Assembly (NCBI GenBank): GCA_008933995.1
Contig: WARS01000054.1
Location: 3,091,001-3,155,000 of the forward strand
Origin: Datnioides undecimradiatus
Taxonomy: Eukaryota; Chordata; Actinopteri; Lobotiformes; Datnioididae
Reading direction: 5' to 3'
DNA: 64,000 nt
The notes beneath the pieces were generated by a model that had not been told where the DNA came from, ran no database searches, and saw nothing but the letters and a program-made list of their open reading frames with translations. Position numbers and translations under genes: made by a program. This document shows positions 37,183 to 49,810 of the stretch, piece after piece; position 1 is the first letter of the stretch, and each line of letters starts with the position of its first letter.

Positions 37183-37704
37183 GTGAGTTCACACTGTCAT
37201 GAGATAGCAGAGCTGGCAGAGATAGCTTGAGGACTGGGTTGCATTCTGTAGGGTGAGGGGGTATCACAGCAGAGGGTTGTTAAGAGAGACATTCATATCA
37301 AGCACAACTGTGTAACTGTGGACTGATGCTGGAGGTGCAGGTCGCTTCAGACAAACCAGTTTGTACGATGTGTCCACAATCAAAGTGTCCGGTCTTTGGA
37401 ACGGGTGGCTTATATAAAACTGGATTAACATAAGACGCACTTATTAAAGCCATTAATGTGTTTGACTCAGTTGTTCACACCAAAACATAACAACGGCGCT
37501 TGAGAAGTGAAAGTCCTGCATGATTTGTCACCTACACACAGTGGTAAACTGTGGTCAGGTGCGACTGTGGGTGTTGCTGTGTCTGGCGCCCTAACGGGGC
37601 CTTCCTTTGAAGCATGTTGAAGCCTCAGTGCCCTTTAGGAGGATTAAAGAGTTTCACGTATCCTTCACGGAGCAGAGCAGGCAGGTAGCAAGCAGGCTGC
37701 AGTC

Positions 37705-37707
<3 letters not shown>

Positions 37708-37777
<70 letters not shown>
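37708..37777. repeat. (CA)35 microsatellite
   Basis: Perfect CA tract of about 70 bp, the longest dinucleotide tract in the window. Confidence 0.97.
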
Positions 37778-37779
<2 letters not shown>

Positions 37780-39677
37780 TTGATATTAGCCTTTAGATGA
37801 CTGATAAGACTGCAGATAAAAGCACACACTCAATGCCAAAGTCACTGGTCCCGTGATGCTGGGGCACCTTCCTTCAAGTGATCCGAACATGAGTTGGCTG
37901 TGCTCTCCAGGCTTTTTGAGGTTAGACCAGGCCAGGCCAGACCAGAGCAGGCTGGACCAGGCAAAGGTCACCTCTTATACCACATAAATTTGTTTCCAGT
38001 GCTTCCTAATGACGCAGTTGCTGATCTCCTGGAGCAGCAGGTCACAGCAGAAGATGTGGGAACCCTAAGGCCGCCCGGTCCTTACTGTGAATGTGTGTGT
38101 GTTTGGGGGGGGGGGAATTACCTCAGAATGTCTTGTTTTTTATCGAGCTGCATGATGTAATGTCAAAGACAGAGAGGAGAGGAAGGAACAGGGAGGGATA
38201 AATACACAGGAAGCTGCAGCAGAGATGACAGAGGCAAAGTAACAAACCACTCCATTCTCAGATTATCTTCCATGAAAACACTTTTATCTGAAAAACACTT
38301 GCCGTAAATGTCGCACAGCCATTCACACTGAAGTGATGCATTATCTTTCCAGAGCAGCACTAACAACAAAGTGTGTTTGAGTCAGAAGTATAATTCATTT
38401 GTTGACTGACCGTACTGAAGGCGTGATTATATCAGCCAATCACCGGAGGCCCAAAATCTGTGTTGTTAAAGTTCAAATATTATTACTTGATGTTACAAAT
38501 CTAGTAATTTAGTGATATAACATAAAGTAAGTAATCTGACTTCATGTCCTGTGCTAAAGAATAAAGCTTTGAGAACAGTCTCAAACTGAGGCTCAGTTAC
38601 ACTGGTTCTGTTTTGGATCTGGTTTTTCCTGCAGCCATGAATCTCCCACGGAGCCTTGCCTCTCTCTCCCTCGCTGTCTTTCATTATTGGTAAAGTACAT
38701 TGTTCTAAATTTAGCTACACCAGTAAAGCAGCCAGGCCCAAGTTATCTGTAGTCCGGTTACTCATGCTAACATGTCAGATACATATTTTATCTTGATTTA
38801 ATCTCTGGGTTCCAGCTGAGCTGCGTGGGCTCCATGGTGTCAGTGGGAGCGCATGGAACAGGAACCAGAGAGGAGGGTGGGGGAATGATGGTGTGTATGG
38901 TGGAAGTCAGGGTTAGGTAGGCAGGGCGTTTGGCCTCTTGCACACCTGCCGCAGATGGCGATGGTAGAGATTAGGTGGAGGGGGTTCTCAAGCAGCCAGT
39001 TAATCTTTAATGATATCGGAAAGTCCTCAAGAAGGCACCGCGGCTTTCTGAGAGAGCCTTTTTCCTGGAGTTACTTTCGAGTACGGTGGTAATCGTCTTC
39101 TCCCGCTCTCTGGTAACCAGTCCCACTGGCTCTACCGGTGAAATGCTGTAGGACACGAGGAATCATCCATCCAGGAAGCAGGCTGGGTTCAGTCAGACAC
39201 AAAAACAAAGCAGGAGAGCTTCAGCAGATGCAAACTAGACAATCTGGTGATTAGGGAACAAGTGAATAAGTAAGTATGAACGGTCTGGTGGTGGAAACGT
39301 CCGTTAAAGGGTTAGTGTGGCTGAGGAACAGAGCAGGAGCTGAATAACAGCACGATAAGTGGGACCTGAATGGAACTGGATCACTCATGGTCCGACCACA
39401 GTCGCTGCAGGATCTGATCTGTAACAGTGGGCGATGTGTGTGAGCGCCGCGGAGCACAGTGAAGAACAAATGAATCTGTGGCCCCAGTACATGTTGAGAC
39501 ACATGTACCCAATGTAACAATCACGTGATCAACGCTCGGCCAATCATATGAATGCTAATCATGGCTTCAGCTCTCTACTCAGGTTGTTTCAAAATAAGAG
39601 CATACAGGCTCAGAGGTGAGTGTTTGTCCTTTGCTGCTTCCTTGTGGTCACAGCAGGTATAACTACTTCCAGATGTT

Positions 39678-39678
<1 letters not shown>

Positions 39679-39714
<36 letters not shown>
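39679..39714. repeat. (CT)n microsatellite
   Basis: Perfect CT tract of 36 bp. Confidence 0.95.
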
Positions 39715-39718
<4 letters not shown>

Positions 39719-39906
39719 CACAGCTGGATGCTGTTCAGCTGTTGCCATGGTTATTGCTGTGTTTGTGTGCTGGTGATTGGTTACAGATGAAGCCGATTGT
39801 TTCCACTTATTGAATGTAAGTTGGTGCTCTGTTCCAGTCGGTGAAGACGTTTTACACTTTGATTTCACAAAGAATGGCCCTTGTCAGCTGACGCCATCAG
39901 CAGCAA

Positions 39907-39931
39907 CCACACACACACACACACACACACA
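39907..39931. repeat. (CA)n microsatellite
   Basis: CA tract of about 25 bp. Confidence 0.95.
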
Positions 39932-40202
39932 GTGCTCACTCATCCTCAGACAGGTTTACTGTGAGAGGTCTTCTCTAATGACTTTCTCTGAGCAGACCAA
40001 ATTCATGATTGTGATCAGGTTTAAACAGAAAAGATCAACAATCGCTTCATTGTAGAGCAGCTTTCACACCTGAGGTGTTAGAGAACAGGGCAGGTGCTGT
40101 CATGTTATTTCAGGGAGTAACAGAACCTGTAGATGTGCTGTTAACACAGAGAAGAGTTTGTTCATGAACGATTATGCCATGATATTGAACTCTGCAGGAT
40201 TC

Positions 40203-40249
40203 ACTGTAAGCAGATCTATAGATCTATAGACTGTAGATCTGCTCACAGT
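40203..40249. repeat. 47-bp near-perfect palindrome
   Basis: ACTGTAAGCAGATCTATAG at the left mirrors CTGTAGATCTGCTCACAGT at the right, with GATC/TATAG units in the middle. Only about three pairs mismatch. Confidence 0.85.
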
Positions 40250-40787
40250 TAGAGCTTCCACCCAGCGGTGGTTGTTCGTTCTTTGGCTGTGACAGACAGG
40301 AGCGAATCTGGCTGAGCACCTTATGAGCCAACATGTAAAAAAGAAAAAGAAAACAGGGCTCTATCCATGACACATCATTTTTGCAGCAGGCAATGCATGA
40401 TGGGAGCTGTAGTGCTAAATTCAAAAATATTATTAGCAGATCCATTTGGGTGATCCCTCCATCTTGCAAATAGAATAGACCAAATCACTTTTGCTTCCAT
40501 GAAAATATCGAGTTACATTACATTTCTCGTTGTTTCAATAATGTGAATAGAAAAGGAAATGGAGCTCAGCGCAGGTGAGATTTGAATTTGCTTTGATCAT
40601 GCATACGAGTGTCAATTATAAATGAAGCACATGCCGTAAGCTTACCTGTGCAGATCATCGGGACGTCCACGCCTTCTCTCAGTACAGAGGCAGGGCTTCG
40701 TTGTTCCTGTCCTGTGAGGGAGCAGCAGAGAGGTAGCAAATAGATGAGAGGGAGTTTGTTTCAGAGTGAAGGACAGATGTGATGGGT

Positions 40788-40788
<1 letters not shown>

Positions 40789-40859
<71 letters not shown>

Positions 40860-40902
40860 TGCATGTGCATGTGAGACAGCAAGAGAGAGAGAGAGAGAGA
40901 GA
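40789..40902. repeat. (GT)n tract plus GCGC/CATG and (AG)n tract
   Basis: About 62 bp of GT repeat, then GCGCGCATGTGCATGTGCATGT, then AG repeats to 40902. Confidence 0.95.
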
Positions 40903-41495
40903 GGAATAGAAGGCCTGAAGGAAAAAAGGAAGAAAGGGTGGGAAGGAGGGATGGAGGGAGGGGCCGCTGTTATGAACAGATGTGGGCTGAGAGGCTCATT
41001 TTCCAACCCAAACTGCACAGAGAAGGAACAGCAGATTGGGAGACTTTACTGGATTACACCTCGGACTGTGGACATGCAGGACTTCGTTTTGCTTTGTTAT
41101 TACAACCAACACTTGAGTTTTTATCTTTGTTTGCTTTGGAAACTGTGACAGTGGACCGAAGCGTCGCTGTGGCACATTTTTCTCTCTTCTGCAGCTAATT
41201 AGTGGTGCAAAAATGTTTAGCTTCAGTTGATGTGTCGTGGGTTTTTCTCTTTTGATGGCAAGAAAATCAGCAGCCTGCAGCGCTGGAAACTGCCAGTTGG
41301 ATTTTTTTTTCCCTCCCTGCATACTCCACCCTCAGCCGTTAACGTTATTTGTTTTTCTGACTGCGTTGCAGTCAAGAGAGAGGAGGAAGACCGTAGAGAG
41401 AGGTGGGATCGTTGAGGTCCTTTACGGAATGGTTCGTACGCGGCGTGTGTGTTAACCCATCGATCCGCAGCTGCACACAGGCTGACACTGCCAAC

Positions 41496-41570
41496 ATGTA
41501 TGAGAGGCACAGGCGGAGGTACAGCTTCTGTGCCAAAGGAGAGAGGACTGTGGATGTGGTGTTGATTAAG
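41496..41570 (+). CDS. akap13: Probable alternative first coding exon (internal promoter A)
   Basis: An ATG in a good context (A at -3) opens a 25-codon frame starting MYERHRRRYSFCAKG and ending TVDVVLIK, followed directly by AAG|GTAGGA. The exon ends in phase 0, exactly what exon 11 at 47247 needs, giving VLIK-IQRERDVFYPV. An in-frame TAG at 41394 means the frame cannot extend upstream, so this would be a first coding exon, not a cassette. A short upstream frame (ATG 41429, MVRTRRVC) lies in the putative leader. Internal initiation in AKAP13 is known in mammals, but whether this exact exon is conserved is not something I can confirm. Confidence 0.6.
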
Positions 41571-42853
41571 GTAGGAGTGTGTGTGTGTGTGTGTGTGTGT
41601 GATTCTAAAGTATCCAAGTGTCCAAGTTTAAAGCTTCAATTCATGTATTGATCACTGGGATATTTCAGACCAAGAGTCTGTTTTTTATGCTGCGCTGAGG
41701 TTTTTGTATCGTGTTGTTGTGTTGTATTCCTGAAAACACTGGATAATCTGTGGATTTACAGCTCAGATATGATGGTGGTCCTGGAAGACGTCAGTGTGTT
41801 TGTGAATCCTAACCTTTAGTCATTGTGTTCAGGCTTTTAGCAGAGTTGCAGGTCAAATATTGTCATTTCCAGAGTAAGTACCACTGCTCAGACGTGTCAG
41901 TGGCACCACTGCAGACAGCTTTTCTAAACACAGAGTTAAATGAAAGCTTATGTTGTGGTGTTTGCCTGTTTTCACAGATCTGAGTAGACCTGGATAGAGG
42001 AGAGTGTTGTTGTGACGTTCCTGAGCTTCTGAACTGAAAATGTAACTTTGTTTTAAACCATTTCTCTGAGTTTTGGAACTACAATTTCCATCAGGCTTTT
42101 GGTGATGTAAACAGGAAGTACAATGTCGCCATGGAAACAGTGGTTGCTTTCCCTTTAGCTAACGTGGCTCCTCGCTTCCCTCTCTCATGTCTCTTGTTCC
42201 AGACTCAGATGCTCCCAACAGGAACGAGAGACGCGAGAGAAATGATTTTGAATTGTAAGAACTGTCTTCCTCTCTCTACAGGAAGTCTGTCTCGTCTACA
42301 GTTCTGTAAAAATGTGAGGATATGAGTAATGTAGTTATACTTCTAATGACCCTGTGTCTCCAGATATGAATGATAATAGAGAGGCATAAATGATTAAGAT
42401 GACATGTTATTCATCTTGCTGGAGAGAACAGGATGCCTCAGTCATGATTTCAAACTGACAGGTGAGGTCTTTTCTTTCTCCAACATGTTCTGTCCTGGGA
42501 GCTGCTGCTGTGAAGGTTTGCTGCACTTTGTGAAGCAGCTCGGACTGAGATGATATGTAGAGTGGGCTGATACGTACAGATGTTCTACAGACTGAGATGA
42601 TATACAGGGATAATCATGGAGATGAGGTTGACGCCTGCAGGATTCTTCTGGGTTTGGACCCACTGAGCAGGACTGTTCTCTCAGTGTCTGTGTGGGCTTC
42701 CTCTTCCCACAGTCCAGTCCCACACACGCAGGTCAGCTTAATTTGCAGCTCCAAAATGCCCCTGGGTGTGAATGTGAGTCAGTTTGCCTCTTGCTCAGTA
42801 TAAGCTGGGATCAGGTCTAGTCCCGCTCAGCCCTCCTGTTTGTCATATACTTA

Positions 42854-43355
42854 AAACCATTCGTGAACAGTCATACTCTCCAAGACGGCCACTCCCTCAA
42901 GAGAAACGATGCCCTCCTGGTGCCATCTCTTCCCCTGCTAAACAACAGACATGCACCCGACCATCATCCACACGATGGAAAAGAACTGTGATTCATCAGA
43001 CAAGACCACCTTCTCCCACTGATCCACAGCCCACTTCTGACACTCAGCCCTGACCACTGCATTCCAGGAACAACCCACAAGACCTGCAGTGTCAGAGATG
43101 CTCTGACCCAGTCGTCTAAACATCACAGTTTTGATTTTGTGAGAGTCACTCAGATCCTCACCCTTGCCGGTACAACAGTATGGGTCCAGCAGTGGAGATG
43201 TGGTAGTACCATGTCCCCCACTTCCAACACGTCAACTTCGAGAAGTGATTGGTCACTTGCTGCCTAACACATCCCAGCCAGTTGACAGGTATCATTGTTA
43301 AAAGATGATCACTGTTATTCCCGTCTGTGCGTTTAATGGTTTGGCAGATCAGTGA
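42854..43355 (-). mobile_element. Tc1-like transposon relic, internally deleted
   Basis: On the minus strand the left terminal repeat is recognisable (complement of TGGTTTGGCAGATCAGTGA), then translated pieces RRLGQSISDTAGLVGCSWNA and WEKVVLSDESQFF. These correspond to the helix-turn-helix and SDE catalytic blocks of a common fish Tc1 transposase, joined by a large deletion. GGGAAGAGATGGCACCAGGA follows (read on the minus strand). The copy is truncated and non-functional. Confidence 0.8.
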
Positions 43356-46300
43356 CCAGCAGGCTACACCCAGCGCAGCAGTGCAGAGCTGCTGAGTGCT
43401 GCTCTCTTCCCACGCTGCTCCCATCCTCCTTTCATCTGGGAAATTTCATCATGCTGTTTATTCCTGCTCTCTGAACACTGGGACCCACGTGTTGCTGAGG
43501 TCTGTCATGTGTGACTGTTGATTGGACAGCTTCTCGTTGTACGTGTCAGACTGAGGCACCACCTATATAATGAGCCTGAACTGAAGAGCTCATGACTCAT
43601 CGTTTTGGCTTTTGGTTCCTCAGCAGGCATACAGGGTTTGTTACAGACGGTTCTGCAGGAAAGTCGAGTCAAGCCCGTTGAATTTATGCAGCCTGGTATC
43701 ATCATTGTCCTCAAAGAGTGTATCGCACTTTAGATTCTTGAGGCACAAAGGGTCAAAAGTCAAAGACATGGACAGAAGAAAGAGGAGACGTGCAGAGAAC
43801 CAGGAAAAGGCCCTGCTTATTGACTCTGGAGACTGAGGAGAGGTTTAGAGGTTCGGAACAGTTGCTAACTCATTGTAATCCTTCACGTTAAAGTTCTACT
43901 GTAGACAGTATAAGGTTTCCCCACCCAGCTGCAGCAGAGGGTTGGCCCATGTTGATTTGTTTTAGGGGCAAACTACAGCTGAGCTTTAAAGCGAAAAGCT
44001 TCTTCATTCATGGATCAGCCTGGTGATACTCTCTCTAAGTGCCAAATGCCAGGTGCAGCAAATCACGCATGTGTCCGTCTCTCAATACCTCCTGACCCCA
44101 TGTCCCTTGCTCTCAGCTTTCAGCCAAAACCAACAAAATATGTCCAAACGCTTGGACGCATGGATTTCAAGCTCCAGGCGCTGTAAGCGTAAATAGCATA
44201 ACTTGATGTCAGACCCCCAGAGTCTCAGGTTGTAATTGTAGACTTGTTAAAGAACTGCCCAGTCATGGAGGAGGAAGTCCACTGGGAAAAACTCGTAGAT
44301 GCTGAGAACGATCACGACCTTCGTGCTTGCTCGTCCTGAACGTGCAGTCTGCTCCGCTCACACGCAAGTCAAACTCACAGCTGCTACCAGTCGTGGCACG
44401 TTCTCCTGGGTGTATTGAAGAGCATCCTGGGAAATACAGGGACTCCATAGCTGGATTTAGTTTAGATGAGCAACTGCTTCAGTGGAAAAGTGGAAAAAGC
44501 TGACTGTACAACATCAGTCAGTGTAAAGGCTGTGTGTCTGCTCACACTGACTTATCCCAGCCAGCGTCGGCTGTGGAAGCATTTTCAGATAAACCTGCCA
44601 TCGTCTGGTCTGTGTGGACCTTTTCTTACACACACTCGCTCTCACCGCTGTAGTGAGTGTGTGTGTAACGCAGCTGATATGATGCTGTTTCTCCTCTCTT
44701 AATTTGACACTGCCATGCCTTTACCTGTCTTTAGTCCTGCCAAGTCCTGCTCCGCCTGGCTGGATTTGAAGCTCCCAACCTGAAGGATTACTGTACAGCT
44801 CCAAGTCCAGACACGACCTCTGTGCACCTCTCAGCTGTGTGTGTCAGCCAGGAAACACCCTGCGTGGTTCTGCTGGCTCAGCTGTGGAGTAGGGGTGTAA
44901 CCAAACACAAATACATTTTTCAGATATTGACTTGTAAGAATCATTCCCCACCACCATCTCTGCTCTACCTATGTAGACACTTCTTCTCAGTCATAACTCA
45001 AACTCTCAGTCATAACTCTAAACATTTATCATACACACCTTTGCTATAATCTGTGTGTGTCACAGATAGCAGGATACTGTTTCTATGGTGCAAACAGGAA
45101 CTGCTGGAGGCAGCAGGAGTTTTCAAGATACAGATAATATTCAGTGATACTCACGCCATATCATCTTTTATGATTTGCTTTACTTAGGCACATGCTTAAA
45201 GTACATATACTGTATAATGTATAGATAAACCATAACAGTGAGGAGAATAAATGGCAGTTTAAAACAATTTGAGAAAATAAGCAGATCAGATCAAATTCTG
45301 AAAATTCAAACTATAATTGAATCTCAGGTTTATATGAAAAGACACCGGGGTTCTTCTCAGTGTTGTTCATTTGCCTTTTTGCATTCAGTGCAAGCTGTTT
45401 GTCTGCAGCTGCCGTTTCATACTGTCATTTCCAGTGGTTTGCACTGGAAGCATTTGTTGCAAATCTCCATGGCTCTCCATTAATGAGCACACAGAGGATT
45501 AAGTGAGAGTTCAGCAGGTCTTCGCACAGATCGGGTGTAGATTGATAAAAGCTGCCTGTTGTCTCCTACGTGTTGGAGAGTCGCTCTTTTGTGCAGATCT
45601 CTCGTTTCTACAGGATGTCGATAACAGACAGAGCAGGCGACATGGCGCCGTTACAAAGGATCCATTGACACAAGTGGATGAGGGGACAAAGGAGTCATTG
45701 GCTTCAGTGATGAACAATCACACAACTAAATATGAGGTCACCGTAATGGCTCGGCCTACAGACGTTATACAACACACCAGTGGGGTGACTTTAATATGTA
45801 CTGCTTCAAGCACGCCATATTCAACTGAGAGTGTAGTTTTCTGTTTGATCGTTAAACCTCCCTCAATTTAGACAGAGCCGGAACCTGGAGGATGTTCTTG
45901 CGAGGTTCCTTGGAGTTTCCGCGCAGCCGTCATCTGCACTGTAACCAGACCTGCCAGTCAGGATCAGTCAGGTTAGACTGTCCCCTCAAAACAAGAGCTA
46001 CAGGATGTGATCAGTGACCTGTACGCGTGATCAGTGAAGATGATGAAGATGAAGATGAAGACCAACATGAATGGCATGGAAGATCTTTTCTTTATCTCCG
46101 GGGTCAACGGGTTTTGTTTAGCAGAACTGACATTTTTACGTTGCCTCTGTTTTTCCAAAACTATTTGCAGATTAGTATAGCACCAACAAACGCTGCATTT
46201 TTTTAGGTGTATAACAATCTTTGTTATCAGCTAACACACATTAATACACATTAGATATTTAAATCTCTTCATTGTCTGATGCAATCGATGTGTCTGCATG

Positions 46301-46924
46301 TTGTGCATACAGTTTTAGGTGCGAATCTGCAGAGTGTTTAATGCATCTGGCTGCAGGGCTATGATGAGCATACAAGCGTGACCTGACATTAGTTTGCTGC
46401 ATGTGCACAACTACATTAAGAGCATTTCATACATTATACGTTGCACAAACTTTGTAACTGTGGCAGTCGTTCTGCATCCCTGCTGGGCTTTGACTCCCAT
46501 CTGACTGAAGTTACGTCTTTGTAAGGATGACACTTTGTTTCACATTAATGCTGCAGTCAGAGGGTGAGAGGGTGGAGGCGATGCTGAAGGAACTTGATTA
46601 TGTTCAGCGATTCAAATCAGCTGCTGCTGCAGAATATTATTTCAGATACCGATCACTTGCGTGTGGTCGTCTGGCTTGGATCTGGCGTGTGTGCATGTGT
46701 GTGCGCGTGTGTGATACAGAAACACAGAGGTCTCGTAGAGAATCACTCCTACGTTTCCCCGACATGACACTGAACTGACTGTGTCTGGTTGCAGGGGTGG
46801 AACAATCATTTGCTTGTGACCTGAGAGTGTGCGTATGAGTGTGTGTGTGTGTGTTGCTGTGCTGTTTGGAGAGTGTTGAAGTTCCTCTGATGCATGTCAC
46901 ACTATAGCAGGAACATGTGAGACC

Positions 46925-46948
46925 CACACACACACACACACACACACA
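46925..46948. repeat. (CA)n microsatellite
   Basis: Short CA tract; a TG tract lies nearby at 46838-46852. Confidence 0.9.
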
Positions 46949-47246
46949 GCACACTGCTTGTGTGGGAGTGTGTTTTCAGCAGTCACATGTGGAGCCAGTG
47001 GGTGTGACGACATCTCATTTCAATATCAGTGAGGCTGAGAACCCTCATACACAGGAGCGCTCTGCACAGAACCAGAGGGTGGATCTTTGAGCCCCCTTCA
47101 CAGCAGAAACCATGTATATAGGAGCTCTCTGTACCTCCACACAAGATGAAATAATGCAAAAAGCAAATGAGCTTCATTTTCACTTCTGTTCTGTTCATCA
47201 CATAATCCATTCTTCCTTTCTCCCTCCATTTCCTTCCACGTCTCAG

Positions 47247-47319
47247 ATCCAGAGGGAGAGGGATGTCTTCTACCCTGTCCAGCCTTGCTCTGAGCCCAGC
47301 GCCGTGACAACATGCACAG
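47247..47319 (+). CDS. akap13: akap13 coding exon 11
   Basis: 73 nt, phase 0 in and 1 out, acceptor CACGTCTCAG and donor ACAG|GTAAGA. It encodes IQRERDVFYPVQPCSEPSAV, which aligns with the mammalian INRENWCTIEPCPDAASL segment. It can be joined to either exon 10 or the alternative first exon at 41496. Confidence 0.88.
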
Positions 47320-47620
47320 GTAAGACCCACAACTGTCAAACTCTCGATCCGCTGAGGTCAAAAGAAAGAAACACACACAGTACACACACACACACACACA
47401 CGCCAGAGTCAGACCAGTTTGTTAGGTTTACTTGTCTCAGCATGTGGGGGAAATTCATCTTCACGTCTTTGAACCTCAGCGGGCTGATGTCAGTGATCTC
47501 TGTGTGACACAGCTGGGGAGGCTGGAAATAGCTCGGCTGCATCTCAACAAGGTATACAAAGTGTCCAAACTGGTCCCCTCTGGAACTGTTTGTCATTATC
47601 TCAGTTAAGCCTGACAGCAT

Positions 47621-47662
<42 letters not shown>

Positions 47663-49712
47663 GAGGAGCTGATTGATCCTCACATTCAAACTCAAAGTGT
47701 TCCTCTGGTGCTGCATTTTCACTCTGTTAGCACGCTGCCATCTCCACAGTCTGCCATCTTTCTTTTTCAATAACCTTGATTCCTTTGCCCCTCAAGTGAG
47801 GAGATCAGGAGTCAGCTTTCCCTCCCGCTGACATGGTGTTGCAATCGTGCACAATACAGAGCACAAAAGAACAACAATGGTTCTGCTATTTACACGCCAG
47901 AGCCTAGAACTTTAACACATGTCACGCCATGACGCCAGAAAAGCTGGAGCCAGTAAACACTGCCACTGCTGCAGAGTCATTTGACCTGTGTTATACCCGT
48001 TCCCATGAAAGACACAAACCAGATGTCAGAGTGTGATAAGGGCGTATTTGTTCAGTGAGGCTGTACAGATGTTGACGTTGAGGTGCAAACAAACAATGGA
48101 TTCATTCCCTCACGTCACAAACGTTTGTTTCCGCACTGATCTGATGCTGCATCAGATGTTGTTTCAGAACTGCAGATCAGCTGTGAGCGTGCAGCCTCAT
48201 GCACAAAGTAAAGTGGGACAGCTGACCTGTGACAGCAGGTCAAAGAAGCGTTGCAGTTACAGCTGTAAGCCTCGATGGAGATCCAGTCAGACGTGCAACT
48301 CAACCTGTCGATGCGTGTGTGTGGGCGGGGGAACATGCGGCCAGTTCCATCATTACACAGAACCATCAGCAAGGCATATACATGATCAGAAGGAGTGTTG
48401 TGGTGACAGTAAAGCTGTGTGACATCACATCTGGAGATCTTCTCTCTCCTCACACAAACCCAAACTCAGACAGGTCAGTCCAGCTGAAGCCTGGTTCCTG
48501 CGTTGTCAGTGAACAGTGACAGTAGAGAGTGATCAGGCACATGTAGTCTCAGCCAGATTAGATCAATTTTCCTTTAAATTGATTTTTTAGAAGAGTGTGT
48601 GTGTGTTCCTTGATGCGCCGGGTTATGTATTGTCTGTAGGATAATGAATCTTAACCAATCAGACGAGTGGAGCTGATGTGCAGCAGCTAACAGGTAACCA
48701 GAGGACAGTTGTTGCGTAGTTCCAGCACAGTAATGCTAATCACTACAGTTAGCATTACAGGTGAAGCACACACCTGCCTCCTTTACACGACCGGACAGGA
48801 AGCTGATCAGATGAAAAGGAAGACCTTCATCCAGCATGCTATTGAAAGTCCAATTCAGACATCATTCGCCTGGATATTGTTGTTCTTTTTCGCATTCTAT
48901 GATCCAAAATCTGAAAATTAAAAATCTGTTTTTTATGTATTCGTTTAGGAATCCAGCGCAGAAAACAAGAAGCTGCTCGTTTTTTGGCACTTTTGATCTT
49001 CCGCTCAGTCGAAAACGAGGAAATGTAACGACTGCAGACTGAATTTAATATTTTGTGCGTCCACTTTGTGTGAGTGGAAGTTACTGACCTCTTTGTGTGT
49101 TGAACGTTGTGCGTTCTGGGACGGGAGTGGGCACGTTTCAGCTTTAGAGTTCAGTACTGATGGTGCACAGCATCAAATGAACTGGTGCTGGTCATTTATT
49201 CCACTGAGCCCGACAGCTCCTTCAGCCTTTGAGTGTGTTTGTTGCAAAGTTCAGCCAACAAGTGCAACACACACAGTCACTAACAGCCTGGTCACACAAG
49301 TCACACACATTATTAAACATTAAACTCAAAAAGATTTGATGAAAGGAGTGAAGAACATGCTGACTGTCAGCTTAGTTGGTTTATGTAACGGCGGTTTATT
49401 GTTTAGCTGCACAGCTGTAACTGATGATGTCAGCATCACAGCCGTGAGGTGATCTTATAACAGATGTCACTGTGTTCCGTCGGCTGGCTGCCTCACATAC
49501 ACACTCAGGCTGCTTCATTGTGGTTTGGGTGATATGAGCTCAACTTCCTGTCTCGGAGGATTGCAACCAGCACTGCAATATGCCTCTGAGACATGGCAAC
49601 GCGTCTTCCGCTGAGAAAGATTACAGCTAATTCTGAAAGTGAAAAAAAAAAAAGCTGTACTTACTCCATCTGCTCCTCCCACACACCCACCCCCTCCCCC
49701 GTTTCTTTCCAG
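47320..49712 (+). other. akap13: akap13 intron between coding exons 11 and 12
   Basis: 2.4 kb with CA tracts at 47381-47402 and 47632-47662. No other exon recognised. Confidence 0.8.
47632..47662. repeat. (CA)n microsatellite
   Basis: CA tract with one interrupting AA. Confidence 0.93.
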
Positions 49713-49810
49713 ACATCCATCCAGACAGAGAGGAGTGTGTGTCCATGTGTTTGCTGCACAAAGACAGCCTGAAAGTCAGCGCTGATCTGGATGACAGTGT
49801 CTTTAAAAAG
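49713..49810 (+). CDS. akap13: akap13 coding exon 12
   Basis: 98 nt, phase 1 in and 0 out, acceptor GTTTCTTTCCAG and donor AAG|GTATGA. It encodes IHPDREECVSMCLLHKDS and then LKVSADLDDSVFKK, which matches the mammalian SDDMDSIIFPK motif at its end. A GA/CA microsatellite cluster begins 10 nt after the donor. Confidence 0.88.

Larger units (their letters stand above)
37183..47246 (+). other. akap13: akap13 10-kb intron between coding exons 10 and 11
   Basis: The longest intron of the chain. Contains several microsatellites, a 47-bp palindrome (40203-40249), the probable internal first exon at 41496, and a Tc1-like relic (42854-43355). A possible small exon at 42203-42254 (CTTGTTCCAG ... AATT|GTAAGA) has fair splice sites but phases that do not fit. 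Other open frames look accidental. Confidence 0.7.

Noticed and set aside
42203..42254. Possible small exon with CTTGTTCCAG acceptor and GTAAGA donor
   Set aside because: Its 52-nt length does not preserve the phase between exons 10 and 11, and its peptide is not recognised; it could only be a frame-shifting alternative exon.
45503..45871. 122-codon + frame in the 10-kb intron
   Set aside because: No family resemblance, no suitable splice sites, and typical chance length for this base composition.
46527..46778. Open frame reading SEGERVEAMLKELDYVQRF after a GCTGCAG acceptor-like site
   Set aside because: No donor that preserves the phase of the chain, and it runs into TG-rich low-complexity sequence.
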